5,855 bases of DNA from Candidatus Bathyarchaeota archaeon (GCA_026414245.1 JAOAJJ010000080.1:1-5855), one strand, 5' to 3'. Counted from the stretch's first letter, positions 1 through 5,845 are shown. The notes: generated by a model from the letters alone, not told the origin. Made by a program: numbers and translations.

Positions 1-216
1 GAATACGCTAGGGTTAAAGGATCCTACAGGATAGACCTTAACACCCTGAGAAAAGCCAAAAGTGACCTCATAGTACTCCATCCTCTCCCCAGAGTAGATG
101 AAATCTCAGCTGAAGTAGATTCGACATCTTTTGCGAGATACTTCCAGCAGGTTGAAAATGGCTTAATTACGAGGATGGCTTTAATATCGCTGATTCTAGG
201 CGCTGTGAAAGAATAA
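1..216 (+). CDS. pyrB: Aspartate carbamoyltransferase catalytic subunit, C-terminal fragment
   Basis: The frame is open from the first base of the window to a TAA at 214-216, so only the last 71 residues are present. The fragment carries the ATCase signature HPLPRVDEI (fragment residues 27-35), then a V-D-x-T motif, A-x-YF-Q-Q, an NG turn and R-M-A-L, in the same order as the C-terminal end of Escherichia coli PyrB. In that family the enzyme joins carbamoyl phosphate and aspartate to N-carbamoylaspartate, an early cytoplasmic step of pyrimidine synthesis, and the HPLP loop (the 240s loop) helps form the aspartate site. The C-terminus looks intact and of normal length. No pyrI follows on this strand, although pyrI commonly sits directly downstream in archaea. 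Identification is secure; the N-terminal two thirds lie outside the window. Confidence 0.96.
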   Translation, partial: EYARVKGSYRIDLNTLRKAKSDLIVLHPLPRVDEISAEVDSTSFARYFQQVENGLITRMALISLILGAVKE

Positions 217-266
217 GGAGATAAGAAGAAATCCGCTTAAAGCCCTTAAAGCTGAGCATATAAATC

Positions 267-280
267 GTGAAGATATAAAA
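267..280 (+). promoter_or_regulatory. TATA box with possible BRE for the methyltransferase gene
   Basis: ATATAAAA at 273-280, preceded by the purine-rich GTGAAG at 267-272, resembles an archaeal TATA box plus BRE. Its centre is about 26-27 bases before the ATG at 303, the usual spacing to a transcription start. Transcription would therefore begin at or next to the start codon. No purine-rich ribosome binding site precedes that ATG, which fits a leaderless mRNA. A second TATA-like stretch (TATAAAT, 259-265) would start transcription near 288. The assignment rests on sequence and spacing alone. Confidence 0.6.
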
Positions 281-302
281 TCTTGGGGAAAGTACGAGAT
301 AC

Positions 303-929
303 ATGTATAGTAACTATAGTGGAGCTGAACATTACTTTACTCCCAGACCGAGGTCTAGGCTAGGGTTTAAGCTGATACACGCTTATTTGCGTGGAAGGCG
401 TTTTCAGTTTTTGACTTCTAAAAGCGTCTTCTCGAAGAATTGTGTCGATTTAGGCACAAAGATCCTTGTTGAGCATATGATTCTGCCGGAGAAAGGTTAT
501 GTTCTGGACATGGGTTGTGGATATGGGGTTATAGGGATTGTAGCTGCAGCGTTGAACCCTAATATCCATGTAATTATGGTTGACATAAATAGGCGGGCTG
601 TTAACCTCGCTAAGCATAACATTAAGATTAACAGGGTTAATAATGCTGAAGCCAGATGTGGCAACCTATATGAGCCGGTTAAGGGCATGGTCTTCGAGTG
701 CATTTTATCTAATCCGCCTATAAGCGCCGGGATGGCGACGGTTAGAGCCATAGTGGTTGAGGCGCCGAAATACATGAGTGAAGGAGGCATGTTTCAGGTA
801 GTTGTGAGATCTAAAATTGGAAAGGAAAGGTTTACGCGAATGCTTAATGAAGTATTCGGCAATTCTATGGTTCTCGCTAGAGAGAGCGGATATAGGGTTC
901 TTATGGCTGAAAAGAAGAGCATGCCTTAA
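303..929 (+). CDS. RsmC/MJ0882-like class I SAM-dependent methyltransferase
   Basis: A 208-residue protein with a single methyltransferase-small (MTS) Rossmann domain. An N-terminal stretch (about 37-56) contains VFSK and VDLGT, matching the conserved entry to the domain in RsmC-type enzymes. Motif I is LDMGCGYG (68-75), the acidic residue contacting the SAM ribose is in VDIN (93-96), and motif IV is SNPPISAG (136-143). The N-P-P signature belongs to enzymes that methylate exocyclic amino groups, such as N2 of guanine. A GYR near the C-terminus (196-198) also matches the archaeal MJ0882 group. The likely substrate is rRNA or tRNA in the cytoplasm, but the target base is not shown. The ATG is the only sensible start: the frame has a stop at 276-278 and no other start codon follows it. 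There is no ribosome binding site, and the TATA spacing suggests leaderless translation. It ends tail-to-tail with the minus-strand gene string. A short T run at 953-957 could help termination, but this is weak. Confidence 0.88.
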   Translation: MYSNYSGAEHYFTPRPRSRLGFKLIHAYLRGRRFQFLTSKSVFSKNCVDLGTKILVEHMILPEKGYVLDMGCGYGVIGIVAAALNPNIHVIMVDINRRAVNLAKHNIKINRVNNAEARCGNLYEPVKGMVFECILSNPPISAGMATVRAIVVEAPKYMSEGGMFQVVVRSKIGKERFTRMLNEVFGNSMVLARESGYRVLMAEKKSMP

Positions 930-1099
930 AGGTCTTCATTGACATTGTAAACTTTTTCACCCACTATTATAGACTCGTTAAAATTGATCACTCGTCTCTC
1001 AACTATTTTTGAGATTGGATTAAATCGCAGAGAATTTTTAGGCTTCAGATTTAGAAGAGCCGCTAAAACCATAAGCTCGCAAAAATTGGATTTTAACAT
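926..1099 (-). CDS. Possible small protein of unknown function, 57 residues
   Basis: This is an open frame of 57 residues that I do not recognise. The ATG at 1099-1097 is preceded by GAGGT (1112-1108) eight bases away, a good archaeal ribosome binding site. The frame stays open further upstream to a TTG at 1180 (84 residues), but that start has no ribosome binding site and overlaps the neighbouring 48-residue gene by 23 bases, so the shorter form is preferred. The protein begins with a short hydrophobic stretch (about 9-17, MVLAALLNL). It continues with a basic middle (LKPK, ERR) and an acidic, probably beta-rich C-terminus. No catalytic motif is visible. Its stop TAA (928-926) interlocks with the methyltransferase stop on the other strand. 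It lies at the end of the minus-strand gene string and could be a remnant or a chance open frame; whether it is translated is uncertain. Confidence 0.4.
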   Translation of the reverse strand: MLKSNFCELMVLAALLNLKPKNSLRFNPISKIVERRVINFNESIIVGEKVYNVNEDL

Positions 1100-1122
1100 A
1101 GCCACTAACCTCATTAGAGAGA

Positions 1123-1130
1123 CTATAAAC
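1123..1130 (-). promoter_or_regulatory. TATA-like element upstream of the 57-residue ORF
   Basis: Read on the minus strand, 1130-1123 gives GTTTATAG, centred near 1126, about 27 bases before the ATG at 1099. This matches archaeal TATA spacing and could give the small ORF its own transcript starting at or next to the ATG. The region is AT-rich, so chance occurrence is possible. Confidence 0.25.
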
Positions 1131-1157
1131 CCGAGTATTAGGTTAATTGGGTAAATT

Positions 1158-1304
1158 TTAGTCAGCTTTTTCCTCAACAATCTTTATATTAAACCCTTTT
1201 ATTAGGAAGAAGCTGTTTTTTAATAACGTGTCTAAAACTTCCTTCAAGTAGATTTTAGTGCCTTCAGGATTTTCTGTTTCAACCTCAATTATAATCTTCT
1301 TCAA
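1158..1304 (-). CDS. Small conserved-looking protein, 48 residues, TTG start
   Basis: A 48-residue frame begins at TTG (1304-1302) and ends at TAA (1160-1158). The start is chosen because a perfect GGAGGT (1319-1314) lies nine bases upstream and no ATG or GTG is available in frame. The product, starting MKKIIIEVETENPEG, alternates as a beta strand (about 2-9), an amphipathic helix (about 16-31) and a second strand (about 34-44). It is charged, with many Lys and Glu, as expected of a small soluble thermophile protein. No signal peptide, membrane segment or metal motif is visible. It lies 20 bases after the HAD stop codon on the same strand, so it is most likely co-transcribed with the sugar-gene cluster. 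The family is not recognised; the protein could be a small binding or regulatory partner, but nothing shows that directly. Coding status is well supported by the ribosome binding site and composition. Confidence 0.65.
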   Translation of the reverse strand: MKKIIIEVETENPEGTKIYLKEVLDTLLKNSFFLIKGFNIKIVEEKAD

Positions 1305-1313
1305 AGACGATCT

Positions 1314-1319
1314 ACCTCC
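1314..1319 (-). promoter_or_regulatory. Shine-Dalgarno site deciding the TTG start of the 48-residue gene
   Basis: GGAGGT on the minus strand is a full match to the core complement of the 16S rRNA 3' end. It lies in the 20-base gap after the HAD stop and nine bases before the TTG at 1304, with no competing start codon. It is the strongest ribosome binding site in the window. Confidence 0.7.
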
Positions 1320-1324
1320 AGAAT

Positions 1325-1837
1325 TTATTTCATCCCACTCCTAATAAAGATGAATCTACAACCAAGTTTTTCAGCCGCTTCTTTATCGCTCTCCCTATCA
1401 CCTACCACAAGAATTTCTTTTGGATTAATTTTAAATTTTTCAATGGCTATTCTTAATTGCTCATCTCTATTAACGCTATCTTCTCTCGTGATTATATGGT
1501 TAAAGGTTAAACCGGTCTCCTCCAGAATCTTTCTCACAACTCGTCTTCCCTGTAATGTAACTAGGCATTTGAGTTTATCATGAAAATCATTATATATCCT
1601 TATTCCTTCTTCTATCTTCTTCATGCCTAAGAAGGCTTCAGCCTCTAGGCTATCCCATATTTTAAAAATCTTATTTCTCTCATCTAGCCCTGCTTTGGAA
1701 ATAGCGCTTAAAATAGAATCGACTTTATTAACCCTTAAGATTTTAGATATTTCGTGTTTTAGTCTATCGTATTGTATAGGTAGGTGAATGAGGGTTCCAT
1801 CTAAATCGAATACTACAAGTTTTATGTCATCTTCCAT
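1325..1837 (-). CDS. HAD-superfamily phosphatase-like hydrolase (phosphoglycolate phosphatase type)
   Basis: A 170-residue HAD-family protein. Motif I is FDLDGT (10-15), with D11 the expected nucleophile and D13 the acid/base. Motif II is most likely T94 in LVTLQGR, and motif IV is GDRESD (146-151), with D147 and D151 binding magnesium. A small helical cap (about 20-88) fits subclass C1. The usual motif III Lys before the final strand is not obvious: the aligned segment reads S-V-N-R-D-E-Q-L (121-128), so R124 may take its place. The protein is shorter than typical phosphoglycolate phosphatases (about 210-220 residues). It probably removes phosphate from a small metabolite such as a sugar phosphate; the substrate is unknown. 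Its ATG lies inside the end of the ATP-grasp gene, a 16-base overlap in a different frame, with AGGA (1852-1849) upstream. This suggests translational coupling and a shared pathway. Confidence 0.85.
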   Translation of the reverse strand: MEDDIKLVVFDLDGTLIHLPIQYDRLKHEISKILRVNKVDSILSAISKAGLDERNKIFKIWDSLEAEAFLGMKKIEEGIRIYNDFHDKLKCLVTLQGRRVVRKILEETGLTFNHIITREDSVNRDEQLRIAIEKFKINPKEILVVGDRESDKEAAEKLGCRFIFIRSGMK

Positions 1838-2907
1838 TCATACATACTTCCTAAGATTTTGTTATCTTTCATGAGGAGGGCAGGAGCATCAATATGTCTA
1901 ATCCAATATAAATTCTCGGGCAAAGCGTTAAACTTAGGAAGACTGGGAAGATTTTCCCCGTAAGCCAATTTCACATAAATGTATGGAAGATTGCATCGGT
2001 AATCTCCATAAAGCACTTTACTAGCATAGGAAAAGAAAAACGAGGTGGTAAACATTCTGCCAGCATTAATCTCGGTTACGCATGGAATCCCTCTAGAATT
2101 TTCCTTCAAGTCTACGCATGCAATACCGTTAAAACTGGGATCTATCGCTAGAATGGATCTGACAGCGATATCGTTTACTCTTTCATCATGTATTGTTCTT
2201 TGAACGGCTGGCGTTCCAGTAACGCCGGAGGGTGCTAAATCCGGATAAATGTATTCTAAGCGCTCTCTAACCATAGAAACTAGCAGTTCGCCTTCCTTCC
2301 ATAAGCTGTGAAAAGCCATGTTTCTGCCACTTAAGTATTCTTGAGCAATAAATTCCCACTTTTCACCCCTCGCCCTCCAATAATTGATCCAAGAGAGAGC
2401 TGTCTCGATATTTGGGGCTGGTGTACTCCCCCTTCCTCCCGCCCCATACTTAGCCCTAATCCAGATGGGGCTGCCAAATTCTTCAAACGCTCTCTCAACA
2501 TCTCTTTCATCTTTAATCTCAATCGCTCTAGCTGTTGGGACATCGTTTTTAAGCCATATTTTAACTGACTCAAACTTATCTTGGCAAATTCTAATAGTCT
2601 CCTTCGAGGGTAGAAAGACTTCAGCCTCAAGCTTTTCTCTATTTTCAGACAAAACTTTTACCTCAATATCCGGCTGCGCATGGACGAAATCTACTTCCTC
2701 CCTTCGAATAATATCGTTTAGAGCATCAATATAGCCATATTCTGTAGCCCTAGGAACAATAAATTTTGAGTCGACCGGAGCCAAATGAATCCTAAACATA
2801 TTTGCATCGGTGCCAACAATGTGCATTTTTTCAGGAGCAATTCTGAGAGAGGCAACAAAATTTATGGAAGCTGGTCCGCCCGCCCCGGTAATCATAATCC
2901 TCTTCAT
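1822..2907 (-). CDS. ATP-grasp ligase, carbamoyl-phosphate-synthase-like
   Basis: A 361-residue ATP-grasp enzyme. The N-terminal pre-ATP-grasp Rossmann-like part starts with MITGAGGPASIN (5-16) and resembles CarB-type or PylC-type proteins. The ATP-grasp fold follows: K112 in the QDKF segment, then IRAKYGAGGRGS (150-161) with an ATP-contacting Lys (K153) and the glycine-rich loop. The hinge segment is FIAQEYLSG (186-194) with E190, and CVTEINAGRM (276-285) holds metal-binding E279 and N281. Family members couple ATP cleavage to joining a carboxylate and an amine through an acyl phosphate. It is far too short for a real carbamoyl phosphate synthase large subunit, so that annotation should not be transferred. 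Linkage to an epimerase and two glycan-type enzymes suggests it attaches an amino acid or amide to a sugar acid or amino sugar; this is inference. The ATG at 2907 has GGAG (2921-2918) upstream. The gene starts 19 bases after the epimerase stop and overlaps the HAD gene by 16 bases. Confidence 0.85.
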   Translation of the reverse strand: MKRIMITGAGGPASINFVASLRIAPEKMHIVGTDANMFRIHLAPVDSKFIVPRATEYGYIDALNDIIRREEVDFVHAQPDIEVKVLSENREKLEAEVFLPSKETIRICQDKFESVKIWLKNDVPTARAIEIKDERDVERAFEEFGSPIWIRAKYGAGGRGSTPAPNIETALSWINYWRARGEKWEFIAQEYLSGRNMAFHSLWKEGELLVSMVRERLEYIYPDLAPSGVTGTPAVQRTIHDERVNDIAVRSILAIDPSFNGIACVDLKENSRGIPCVTEINAGRMFTTSFFFSYASKVLYGDYRCNLPYIYVKLAYGENLPSLPKFNALPENLYWIRHIDAPALLMKDNKILGSMYEWKMT

Positions 2908-2926
2908 ATCACATTTTCTCCTTTCC

Positions 2927-3949
2927 TCAGACTCTCGGTTTAACTTGCCATCTCCAAGGATTTTCAGTTATCCATTTTATTTCCTCAATAAGCCCATCAT
3001 GTAAATCCGTTTCAGGCCGCCACCCTAGAATATTATTAGCCTTTCTATTGTCCAAAACTAAAACCTTTAATTCTTTCGGAAGCCTCACTCTTTCAGGCTG
3101 ATATCTGGATGCTTCTCCCTCCTTCGGATCATCGAATATTATTCCTAATTTTTTGCCAGAAATCTCGAGAAGAAGGGATGCTAAATCTCTTATACTTATA
3201 CCTTTCCCACTAGAAATATTGAAGACTTCACCGTTTGCCTTATCGTTAATTATTGCGAGCATATGGGCTTTAACTAAGTCCTTCACGTAGACGTAATCTC
3301 TTATTTGGCTACCATCTCCAAATACCACGGGAGACTCATTCTCTAGGAAAATTCTTTTTATAAACATTGTTAGCACTCTTCCAAACCATTCTCTAGGACC
3401 ATAAACTATGCTATAGCGAAAGACTACAGTATTTAATCCATGTAACTTATTATATTGCATACAATATTTCTCTGCGCATAGCTTACTCACACCATAGGGC
3501 CAATGAGGCTCGAGGGGATGCATTTCATCCTGAGGAATCTTTTTCGCTTGACCATAAACTGCGGCTGAGGAAGCAAAAAGAACTTTCTCAACTTTATTCT
3601 TTATCGCGGCATTTAAAACGTTTAGTGTGCCGAAAATGTTAACTCTAGCCTCCCTCTTGGCGTCAAGTATACCGGAATAAACTTCTAGTTTAGCAGCTTG
3701 ATGGTCTATAATGTCTATTTCTTCACTCTTAACTATTTTATTCAGTAAATTGTAATTAAGCACCGATCCTCTAATTATCTTGAGAAGTCCGCTTTTTATA
3801 TGGCTTAAATTTTCAATCGTACCCGATGAAAAATCATCATAAACAACAACTTTTTCTGCTCCACATCTAAGATACTCTTCTACTAGATGAGAGCCTATGA
3901 AGCCAGCTCCGCCAGTCACCATAATATTTTTTCCCTCGAGAGATATCAT
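2927..3949 (-). CDS. NAD-dependent sugar epimerase/dehydratase (UDP-glucose 4-epimerase family)
   Basis: A 340-residue extended short-chain dehydrogenase. The NAD-binding site is TGGAGFIGS (12-20), with the acidic DDFSSG (38-43) at the end of strand 2 contacting the adenine ribose. HQAA (83-86), SSAAVYG (127-133) and the catalytic pair Y152/K156 in YGVSK follow. The substrate-binding half shows FRYSIVYGP (177-185), GDGSQIRDYVYVKD (211-224) and LGWRP (308-312). The arrangement matches nucleotide-sugar 4-epimerases such as GalE, but close relatives include 4,6-dehydratases and UDP-glucuronate epimerases. The missing Glu/Asp after the catalytic Thr/Ser argues against a dehydratase. Length is normal. 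It would act in the cytoplasm, making an activated sugar for the neighbouring glycosyltransferases. A GGTGGGAG ribosome binding site (3958-3951) lies before the ATG, which starts 10 bases after the DUF354 stop. The exact sugar is not determinable here. Confidence 0.88.
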   Translation of the reverse strand: MISLEGKNIMVTGGAGFIGSHLVEEYLRCGAEKVVVYDDFSSGTIENLSHIKSGLLKIIRGSVLNYNLLNKIVKSEEIDIIDHQAAKLEVYSGILDAKREARVNIFGTLNVLNAAIKNKVEKVLFASSAAVYGQAKKIPQDEMHPLEPHWPYGVSKLCAEKYCMQYNKLHGLNTVVFRYSIVYGPREWFGRVLTMFIKRIFLENESPVVFGDGSQIRDYVYVKDLVKAHMLAIINDKANGEVFNISSGKGISIRDLASLLLEISGKKLGIIFDDPKEGEASRYQPERVRLPKELKVLVLDNRKANNILGWRPETDLHDGLIEEIKWITENPWRWQVKPRV

Positions 3950-3959
3950 GCTCCCACCA

Positions 3960-4952
3960 TTACTGTCTTATTTGAAGATTTTCTTCAATTAATTTCTCAA
4001 TTATGGTGACTGGATTCTCCATCTCCAGGAGCTTTTCCTTTACGTCAAATTTCTTTCCAATTAAACTTTCCGCATATTTTATTACTTCGTCGGGATTTAT
4101 TATGAAGATGGGGAAACCTTTTTCGTTAAGATAAATATTAACCTCAGATCTTCCCAATATGGGAATCACTATGCTTGGTATGCCCTGGAGAGCCGCCTCC
4201 CTTGATATTGTTCCCCCAGCACTGACCACTAGGTCGGCTTCAGCGACTAAACTGGCAGAGTCAACAAATTCTCTCGGAACTATTAGATTTTTTATTGGTC
4301 TCCTCGTATATCTGGAGAGAAAGACAACTTTGCCGTGCCTTGAAAGTTTTTTCGCAATCTTTAGTGTAATATCTTCTTTCCCCTCAGCGTACACAGCCTT
4401 AGTCTCAACCTGTCTAACAACAATCAGCGGATGCCCATAATCAAATTTCTGTCTGGGCTGAAAATCTCTAATCCATGCCACTTCGTCAACGCCATCAAAT
4501 CTAATCACTCTCTTCACTGGGTAAGCTTTCAGATGCTCTTCAGGTATAGCTTTTGAAACGACTAGCACATCAATGAGGGGTAATGTAAGCCTGTTAACTG
4601 CATCCGCGTGCGGTGTGTCATGTGTGGAAATAATGGGTATTCCAAGCCCGAATGCAACGCGGCATTGTTCGACTGAACGATGAGATATAGCTATATTCGG
4701 TGGATTTTCCCTAAATATTCTACAGAACTTTAGTTGTCTCTTTATGCTTTCGTAGAGCCTCGTAAATGGTGTTCTGGGGTCGTATTTTCCTACAACTTCA
4801 ATCTTTAAGTCTAGATGCTTTGCTAGCGGTATTGTGTCTGGATGCTCTCTTGTAGTGAATATTATTTCATGCCCTTTTTCTTCTAAACGTCTCGCTATGG
4901 CTGCTCCATATCGTATATGTTTTCCTGTGCATGCATCATACCATATCTTCAT
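3960..4952 (-). CDS. DUF354 family protein, GT-B-like (glycosyltransferase or sugar epimerase fold)
   Basis: A 330-residue protein with the DUF354 layout. It opens with MKIWYDACTGKH (1-12), followed by a helix and GHEIIFTTRE (27-36). The middle segment ISTHDTPHAD (108-117) is rich in potential catalytic or ligand residues. In the C-terminal half, LVVSAGGTISREAAL (241-255) is the glycine-rich loop and helix used by MurG- and UDP-GlcNAc-2-epimerase-like proteins to bind a nucleotide sugar. DUF354 proteins are common in archaea and largely uncharacterised. Two Rossmann-like halves suggest a soluble, possibly membrane-associated enzyme acting on a UDP-sugar. Its place directly after the GPT gene makes it a candidate for the second step on the lipid carrier, analogous to MurG or Alg13/14; this is inference. 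A strong ribosome binding site, GAGGTG (4963-4958), lies five bases before the ATG and overlaps the GPT stop codon region, suggesting coupled translation. Confidence 0.82.
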   Translation of the reverse strand: MKIWYDACTGKHIRYGAAIARRLEEKGHEIIFTTREHPDTIPLAKHLDLKIEVVGKYDPRTPFTRLYESIKRQLKFCRIFRENPPNIAISHRSVEQCRVAFGLGIPIISTHDTPHADAVNRLTLPLIDVLVVSKAIPEEHLKAYPVKRVIRFDGVDEVAWIRDFQPRQKFDYGHPLIVVRQVETKAVYAEGKEDITLKIAKKLSRHGKVVFLSRYTRRPIKNLIVPREFVDSASLVAEADLVVSAGGTISREAALQGIPSIVIPILGRSEVNIYLNEKGFPIFIINPDEVIKYAESLIGKKFDVKEKLLEMENPVTIIEKLIEENLQIRQ

Positions 4953-4957
4953 GTCTA

Positions 4958-4963
4958 CACCTC
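4958..4963 (-). promoter_or_regulatory. Shine-Dalgarno site of the DUF354 gene, embedded at the GPT stop
   Basis: On the minus strand the GPT stop TGA (4966-4964) runs straight into GAGGTG (4963-4958), with five bases to the ATG at 4952. Ribosomes finishing the GPT gene would sit over this site, supporting co-transcription and translational coupling of the two genes. Confidence 0.6.
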
Positions 4964-5830
4964 TCAGCTGAACATAGATATGAAAGTGGCGGTTGCTGTC
5001 GTGAACACGAAGAGCAGCGATATTATTAGGACTAGTTTTCGCTCCGTTGTTGGATAATAATAAGCTATTAATGTTACGAGGCTTCTTCTGTGACTTGCTT
5101 TAAGTGTCAACCCATCTATTTCAAGCCCAGCCCTTCGCTTTAAAAAGAGCGCGTTGATTAGGATGAGCGCTGAATTGAATATGTGTGGGATTATAGATAT
5201 GGCTAAAGTCTGCTCCATATTGGCTATTATAGCGTAGGATGCGATCGTTATTCCGAAGGCGAATGAACCAGTATTGCCGACGAAAATCTTTCCCCTAAAA
5301 TTATAGTATGCTAAAAGCCAAGAGACTGCTAGCGGAATCAAAAGGAGAATACTTTCTTCCCGTCCATGAATTATCGACGTAACTAATAGGCCTGTTAAGA
5401 CTATTGAGGGGCATATTGTCTCCAGCCCGTTTAATCCGCCTAATTGATTAACCGCATTAGTGGTTATCGCGACTATCGCCGGAACAATAATTAAATAGTA
5501 GTATATTCCAAAGTTTACTTTTCCCCAAAAATATGTGCTCATATATGGGTCTCCTTCTCGAATCACGATGAGCGGCAGAGCCGTTATGAGCGGTAGGAGA
5601 GCCTTATATCTCCATCTTATATCAGCCCAATCATCTAAGAGACCCATGAAGCCGCCGAAGAGGATGCATGATGCTAGGGTTAAGGCTGAGAGCCTATTCC
5701 AAACCTGAATCCCCTGGATGATAAATAAGTAAATTACCGAGGCTAGAACGTATATGATTCCTAAACCGTTGGGGACTAGTGGTCTACCAGGTTTATGCTC
5801 GTCTGGAGCTTTAGGCAGCTTGCTCAGCAT
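4964..5830 (-). CDS. GPT/MraY-family glycosyl-1-phosphate transferase, ALG7/AglH-like
   Basis: A 288-residue membrane protein of glycosyltransferase family 4. Conserved loops appear in order: D-E-H-K-P (10-14) with VPNGLGI (19-25), the Mg-binding LLDDWADIRW (64-73; D66, D67), NAVNQLGGLNGLE (125-137) and FVGNTGSF (183-190). PHIFNS (215-220) follows, and HRR (247-249) lies in a late cytoplasmic loop. The GLNGLE and PHIFN segments resemble eukaryotic ALG7/DPAGT1 more than bacterial MraY. The family transfers a sugar-1-phosphate, typically GlcNAc-1-P from UDP-GlcNAc, onto dolichyl or polyprenyl phosphate, the first membrane step of N-glycan or envelope glycan assembly. About nine hydrophobic segments are visible. 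Odd points: the first helix that normally precedes the HKP loop is missing, and the usual Asp of the GDTGS-type motif is Asn (N186). The frame is closed by a TAG four codons before the ATG, so it cannot be extended. The substrate sugar is not proven. Confidence 0.87.
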   Translation of the reverse strand: MLSKLPKAPDEHKPGRPLVPNGLGIIYVLASVIYLFIIQGIQVWNRLSALTLASCILFGGFMGLLDDWADIRWRYKALLPLITALPLIVIREGDPYMSTYFWGKVNFGIYYYLIIVPAIVAITTNAVNQLGGLNGLETICPSIVLTGLLVTSIIHGREESILLLIPLAVSWLLAYYNFRGKIFVGNTGSFAFGITIASYAIIANMEQTLAISIIPHIFNSALILINALFLKRRAGLEIDGLTLKASHRRSLVTLIAYYYPTTERKLVLIISLLFVFTTATATFISMFS

Positions 5831-5845
5831 AATGTGCCACTACAT

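Noticed and set aside
218..310. Short open frame after an AAGGAG sequence just past the pyrB stop, readable as about 29 residues
   Set aside because: It has no ATG, GTG or TTG start (the codon at the right spacing is ATA), and the region contains the TATA elements of the next gene.
497..790. Open frame on the minus strand inside the methyltransferase gene
   Set aside because: It lies wholly antisense to a protein with clear family motifs and shows no domain of its own.
930..1157. Possible tRNA or other structured RNA in the AT-rich stretch between the convergent genes
   Set aside because: No T-loop GTTCRA motif, clover-leaf pairing or clear box C/D pair was found by eye on either strand.
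1099..1180. N-terminal extension of the 57-residue ORF to a TTG at 1180 (84 residues)
   Set aside because: No ribosome binding site precedes the TTG and it would overlap the well-supported 48-residue gene; the internal ATG has a good site.
2331..2734. Open frames on both strands within the ATP-grasp gene
   Set aside because: They overlap the conserved ATP-grasp core in other frames, have low-complexity content and no ribosome binding site worth noting.
1822..2907. Naming the ATP-grasp protein carbamoyl phosphate synthase, since pyrB is nearby
   Set aside because: It has only one short ATP-grasp unit, lies on the other strand from pyrB and clusters with sugar genes.
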